34,285 nucleotides of DNA from Candidatus Melainabacteria bacterium (GTDB lineage Bacteria > Cyanobacteriota > Vampirovibrionia > Obscuribacterales > Obscuribacteraceae): assembly GCA_017307165.1 (NCBI GenBank), contig JAFKGK010000018.1:1-34285 (forward strand), read 5' to 3'. Positions 31,288 through 34,285 of the stretch are shown one piece after another. Both the position numbers and the translations under genes were made by a program. Position 1 is the stretch's first letter, and every line of letters begins with the position of its first letter. The notes under the pieces are model-generated. The model was not told where the DNA came from, ran no database searches, and worked only from the letters and a program-made list of their open reading frames with translations.

Positions 31288-31680
31288 TTATCCATTGTCG
31301 TGTGTCTCCGTGCTTTCGGTGCGCTTAAAGCGATCGACAATTTCGATTTTTCCGACGATATTATTGTTAAACTCGGCCAGTTGCTCTGCTGGGATCCAGT
31401 ATTCTTGATGCACTGCGGCTGCGCCTACCGTTTGTATTTCGTATTGGTTTAGGTAATCTGATCGGACGTGAAACCTCGTGACGTAGCCTACAAATCCTGA
31501 GGCAGCGTCTTTCGTGTTCCAATCTCGTGCGATTTGAGTTGCATACTCCTGATTCAAAACGGGATAAAAGATTGGCTGCATTTCCAAGCGAGGTGGAAAT
31601 GCTGTAAAGTCTGAGGCTTCAATCAGCTCAAATTCTTTCTGGCCGATCGGCCTAAATAATATGGTTGTGTCTTCTTTCAT
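31288..31680 (-). CDS. Conserved short protein of the family often labelled ADP-ribosylation/crystallin J1
   Basis: The 130-residue protein has a strongly recognisable pattern: LFRPIGQKEFELIEASDFTAFPPRLEMQPIFYPVLNQEYATQIARDWN, then SGFVGYVTRFHV, then EIQTVGAAAVHQEYWIPAEQLAEFNNNIVGKIEIVDRF. I recall close relatives of this sequence carrying the database name above, but the biochemical function is not established and it is too short for a full ADP-ribosylglycohydrolase. It is a single gene on the minus strand, 31 bp from the convergent ACP-like gene. The C-terminus after residue 118 (TESTETHDNG) is a polar tail. Confidence 0.7.
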   Translation of the reverse strand: MKEDTTILFRPIGQKEFELIEASDFTAFPPRLEMQPIFYPVLNQEYATQIARDWNTKDAASGFVGYVTRFHVRSDYLNQYEIQTVGAAAVHQEYWIPAEQLAEFNNNIVGKIEIVDRFKRTESTETHDNG

Positions 31681-31751
31681 GATGAGGTTAGTGTACAGTG
31701 AATATGCTAATAATCAACCTTGCGAGCTATCTTACAAAGGGTTTTGAGTAG

Positions 31752-31989
31752 ATGCAACCTAAAAAGGATTATCAAAAGATCAGGCGCGATTTTGAGGCGA
31801 TGCTCGACTTTTTGCCAGCAAATCAGGGCGGTGCGAGTGCATATGTATATTTTCAATGATGAGTTGCGTCACTCTGTCCACGGTAAGCGCATCAAGCCTG
31901 GTGCCAAATTTTTTGTCATGTCTGGCAGCCAAAAATTAGCCAGTGGTGTCGTTCTTAAAATTCTTAGTTTGTATGATGAGGATTTATAA
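31752..31989 (+). pseudogene. Small gene apparently split by a one-base frameshift
   Basis: From ATG 31752 the frame reads MQPKKDYQKIRRDFEAMLDFLPANQGGASAYVYF and stops at 31857-31859. Removing one T from the TTTT run at 31850-31853 joins it to the overlapping frame NDELRHSVHGKRIKPGAKFFV that continues to TAA 31987-31989, giving one smooth 77-residue protein. The second frame alone is open from 31720, but its upstream part (RAILQRVLSRCNLKR) is basic and unlike its second half. A mutation, programmed slippage or a sequencing error could explain this. No family is recognised. Confidence 0.55.
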
Positions 31990-32041
31990 GATCTTTACTT
32001 ATAGGTAACGGCCTGGTGAGCTGCAATAATGATTGATTGTC

Positions 32042-33361
32042 ATGACTAAAGATGTTTTCCACGCTGCAAACCAGAGGATCGACGAGTTTGTTGTGTCGGA
32101 CATCCACACACATGCAGAATGGCAATCCTTTTTTGCAGACGGGATTCAGTTGTTGGATCATCCAGAAGAGCGGATGAAGGATTTTGCCATAGAGCGGATG
32201 CAGAAAGGCATTTGGGCGGAAAATAGTCAGCAGTTTAGGCAATCTAACTTTAAGGCAGCTCCAGCAGATCAACGTCTGCTCCCCATTCTCGATGCGATAA
32301 TGCGGCAGGATCAGAGCGAGCGATGGTTGCTTCGTTTTACAAAGTGGTCGTCATTTGAGCCGGAGCAGAAAGAAATTTTTTCTCGATGGTTGGCGGATGC
32401 CGAGACGCGAGGGCTTGTTTCTCCTGACACTGCATCAATAGCAAAAATTCAGGTAGAACTGTATGCGACAGATGACTGGGCGGAGGCTAATAAATTTCTG
32501 AGCCCATTCTTCGATCATTCAAATGATCTTCTGAGGGCTGCATCAGCCGCTGCATTTGGAGAAATGTATGTTAACGGAGCTGATAATTTGCCGGACCTTA
32601 GCATCACCATGCAGCAGGTTAAAGCCTGGGAAATTGAGCGTCCTGGATTTGCAGGTGCATTTCTCGGCCAATTGTTGATGGATACTGATGATGATGGCGA
32701 GATTAGTGATAGTGGTGTCAAACTGCAAGACTGGATTTTGGAAATCATCGCAAAGCGAAAAGCGGATGAACCACAAATACCGTTCTATAATGGCATTGAT
32801 TTTCACGCACACGAAATCCTTAGTGGCAACCCAGATGCTGTACAGAAGCTAATAGAATTTGGTGCAGAGTCTGTGGCGGCGATGGCTGCTACAGAAGAAA
32901 ATCGCCCTGTTCTAGGTATGCAAAGCGTCCTCGAAAAGCTAGCGGTTTCGTCGGACGATTTGGTCGCTCGCATTTGTTCCTGGCATCTCGCCTATCACTA
33001 TCGAATACTTCACGCAGAGGGACTGCGCCGCGGGTACGTTAAACTCGTTGAGCGCGACGATGTAGATATTTTTCTTGTTCTTAATCCGGCAGAGCATGGA
33101 GATCGTCCGTATGCTGCGACAATTTATCCAAAAGGAACTGTCCTGGCAGATGATGTCGCCTGGAAGTGGATCGATAGACTTATCCCTCCAGATTTAAGAC
33201 CGCCCATGGAAGATAATGATTGGCCATTTCAGACTCCCCAGATTATGCCTGATCACGCGATGTACCAATATGGTGCATACATCATTGATTTGTTCGGAGA
33301 CTCCAAGATTAAAAAGTGGGAGCGAGTTTGGGTTAAATGGCCCCGCTTCACGCAATGGTAA
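32042..33361 (+). CDS. Large soluble helical protein, unknown function
   Basis: The frame starts at TTG 32033, but ATG 32042 is the better start (439 residues). There is no signal or membrane segment. The first 330 residues are mostly helical with a repeat-like feel (LRAASAAAFGEMYVNGAD, NPDAVQKLIEFGAESVAAMAAT, ARICSWHLAYHYR), so a HEAT/ARM-type solenoid is possible. A calcium-loop-like sequence DTDDDGEISDSG occurs near residue 215, but its 12th position is Gly instead of Glu/Asp, so binding is uncertain. The C-terminal 100 residues are aromatic-rich (WPFQTPQIMPDHAMYQYGAYIIDLFG). No family is recognised. Confidence 0.6.
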   Translation: MTKDVFHAANQRIDEFVVSDIHTHAEWQSFFADGIQLLDHPEERMKDFAIERMQKGIWAENSQQFRQSNFKAAPADQRLLPILDAIMRQDQSERWLLRFTKWSSFEPEQKEIFSRWLADAETRGLVSPDTASIAKIQVELYATDDWAEANKFLSPFFDHSNDLLRAASAAAFGEMYVNGADNLPDLSITMQQVKAWEIERPGFAGAFLGQLLMDTDDDGEISDSGVKLQDWILEIIAKRKADEPQIPFYNGIDFHAHEILSGNPDAVQKLIEFGAESVAAMAATEENRPVLGMQSVLEKLAVSSDDLVARICSWHLAYHYRILHAEGLRRGYVKLVERDDVDIFLVLNPAEHGDRPYAATIYPKGTVLADDVAWKWIDRLIPPDLRPPMEDNDWPFQTPQIMPDHAMYQYGAYIIDLFGDSKIKKWERVWVKWPRFTQW

Positions 33362-33398
33362 AATAGATTGAGTTGTGCTTCGTCTCACTGGAACCATC

Positions 33399-34181
33399 AT
33401 GCATTCTTCACTTTGGCTCCGAGTTGCATTCTATCTGTTGGCGGTCTCGTTTGAGGGACTTGCATTGGCAGTGCCGTCCGCCGATGCCGATGGGCTTCCC
33501 CTTGTCCGCAATCATCTTACATGTGCAAAAACGGTATTAAAACTCACCACTGATCAGCGCCAATCTGCCATTAAGCAAAGCACAATAGCCTTGACGCAAG
33601 AACAAAAAAATAAGCTAAATAAACAGGTCGGTTATGCGCCGCGCAAAGTGTCGATCATTACACCAGTACAAGCAAAAGGCACGTGTACTTGCGAAATGGC
33701 AAACGTGGCTGTGTTAAGTGACGCGGCCACGATCGAAGTGCCTCATTTTTTATTGGCAAGCAATCGACAACACCTCAATTTTTACGGTGATAAAGCTTGC
33801 AATAACTGTGTTTGGGGATATATCAATAAAGAGGGAAAGTGGGTTGTAAGGCCGCAGTATGTGCGCGTATTCGATTTTGAGCATGGGATCGGCAAGATAC
33901 TTCGGGGAAAATATATTTTAGATGACGACTATGGATTCGTTGATTCAACTGGCAAGGCTGTTGCAGAAAAGGATTTGCCAAAGTTGGTGCGCTTAGGCGT
34001 GGGGCAATTTCACGAAGGTTTGACCGATTGCTGGGACGGGAAGAAACTTGGCTTCGTTGATGAAAAAGGCCGTATGAAAATTCCGGCAAGATTTGCTGTT
34101 ACGCCTTACCAATCAGGTTTTTATGAAGGATTGTCTGTGACCCCACCCCCAAATCTTGAACCAAGCCAAGTAGACGATTGA
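33399..34181 (+). CDS. Exported WG-repeat protein
   Basis: From ATG 33399 the product has 260 residues with a signal peptide (MHSSLWLRVAFYLLAVSFEGLALAV, cleavage near SADA). Residues 30-85 form a domain shared with the remnant at 25523 (GLPLVRNHLTCAKTVLKLTTDQ). A cysteine-rich linker (CTCEMANVAVL, CNNCVWGYINKEGKWVV) leads into WG repeats: WGYINKEGKWVVRPQYVRVFDFEHG, GFVDSTGKAV, LGFVDEKGRMKIPARFAVT...FYEGLSV. The last repeat is followed by only PPPNLEPSQVDD and a stop 44 bp before an IS3-type transposase start, so the C-terminus may have been cut by the insertion. WG repeats are beta-rich; their ligands are mostly unknown. Confidence 0.75.
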   Translation: MHSSLWLRVAFYLLAVSFEGLALAVPSADADGLPLVRNHLTCAKTVLKLTTDQRQSAIKQSTIALTQEQKNKLNKQVGYAPRKVSIITPVQAKGTCTCEMANVAVLSDAATIEVPHFLLASNRQHLNFYGDKACNNCVWGYINKEGKWVVRPQYVRVFDFEHGIGKILRGKYILDDDYGFVDSTGKAVAEKDLPKLVRLGVGQFHEGLTDCWDGKKLGFVDEKGRMKIPARFAVTPYQSGFYEGLSVTPPPNLEPSQVDD

Positions 34182-34224
34182 ACATATTTGAGTCATAGTT
34201 TCAATCAGTCAGGAGAAGGTCGAA

Positions 34225-34285
34225 ATGAAAAAGAGTCGATTCACGGATGAACAGATAGTCACGATTCTCAGAGAGTCTGAGGCGG
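34225..34285 (+). CDS. IS3-family transposase OrfA, N-terminal fragment at window edge
   Basis: AGGAGAAGG precedes ATG 34225, and the 20 visible residues MKKSRFTDEQIVTILRESEA match the helix-turn-helix start of IS3-family OrfA proteins (usual pattern K-K-S-R-F-T-E-E-Q-I). The rest lies beyond the window. The left end of the element should lie shortly upstream; TGAAC at 34179, which also provides the stop of the WG-repeat gene, is a possible terminal repeat start. Confidence 0.85.
   Translation, partial: MKKSRFTDEQIVTILRESEA

Noticed and set aside
31249..31452. Plus-strand frame after the ACP-like gene, considered as its frameshifted continuation
   Set aside because: It is antisense to the well-conserved gene at 31288-31680 and shows no ACP second-half sequence.
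32640..32720. EF-hand-like loop in the large unknown protein
   Set aside because: The DxDxDG pattern is present, but position 12 is Gly and no flanking EF helices are evident, so it is not called a calcium site.
1..34285. CRISPR array or cas genes
   Set aside because: No regularly spaced repeats of 20-40 bases and no Cas-like protein were seen on either strand.

Overview
The window looks like one contig from a free-living bacterium with a moderately compact genome. It has closely packed or abutting genes, TTG and GTG starts next to good Shine-Dalgarno sequences, many Sec-exported proteins of unknown function, and hybrid two-component proteins. The tmRNA tag (ANNVIKFPGRSMAAVA) resembles cyanobacterial tags, which begin ANN-(I/V)-(V/I)-(K/P)-F. 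The gene set (PrmA, GlpK, an ArsC/Spx-like protein, WG-repeat and TPR secreted proteins, no photosynthesis genes) would fit a non-photosynthetic cyanobacterial relative such as the Vampirovibrionia/Melainabacteria (Obscuribacterales). That placement is inference and was not tested.

Region 1 (1-3321) is AT-rich and accessory-like: short membrane or exported proteins of unknown function, a helical-repeat protein, and two tandem paralogous anchored proteins coupled by a 4-bp overlap. Region 2 (3376-24000) looks like the chromosomal backbone. It holds a lipoprotein with an OmpR-type regulator, an Old Yellow Enzyme/MDR reductase operon with a well-formed promoter that contains a palindromic NemR/TetR-like operator, a divergently placed exported yellow/MRJP-type beta-propeller, and a secreted von Willebrand A protein. 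It also holds a tightly coupled three-gene unit (CheY-like regulator, membrane CPC-motif protein, 1273-residue hybrid kinase), a pcp / exported protein / glpK operon, tRNA-Leu(CAA), and a histidine-kinase-like protein with no recognisable phosphoacceptor histidine, whose 3' end runs into the tRNA gene. After these come an ArsC/Spx-family protein, small conserved proteins with clear terminators, prmA, and a flavin disulfide reductase.

Region 3 begins at the tmRNA gene (24140-24526). The last part of the tmRNA gene is repeated with 19 of 20 identities at 28241-28260. The 3.7 kb between the copies is therefore a probable integrated mini-island with no integrase left. It carries an AbiE-type (type IV) toxin-antitoxin pair whose nucleotidyltransferase toxin is fused to a WYL-like domain and a CxxC...H...C finger, one unknown protein, and a frameshifted remnant of a WG-repeat protein gene whose intact relative lies at 33399.

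Region 4 (28484-34285) is further accessory DNA: an exported protein, an excisionase-like antitoxin with a PIN toxin behind a promoter built over four 9-bp direct repeats, a protein made of acyl-carrier-protein-like pieces in permuted order, a conserved short family sometimes labelled ADP-ribosylation/crystallin J1, a small gene apparently split by one extra T, a large unknown protein, the WG-repeat protein, and the first codons of an IS3-family transposase at the window edge.
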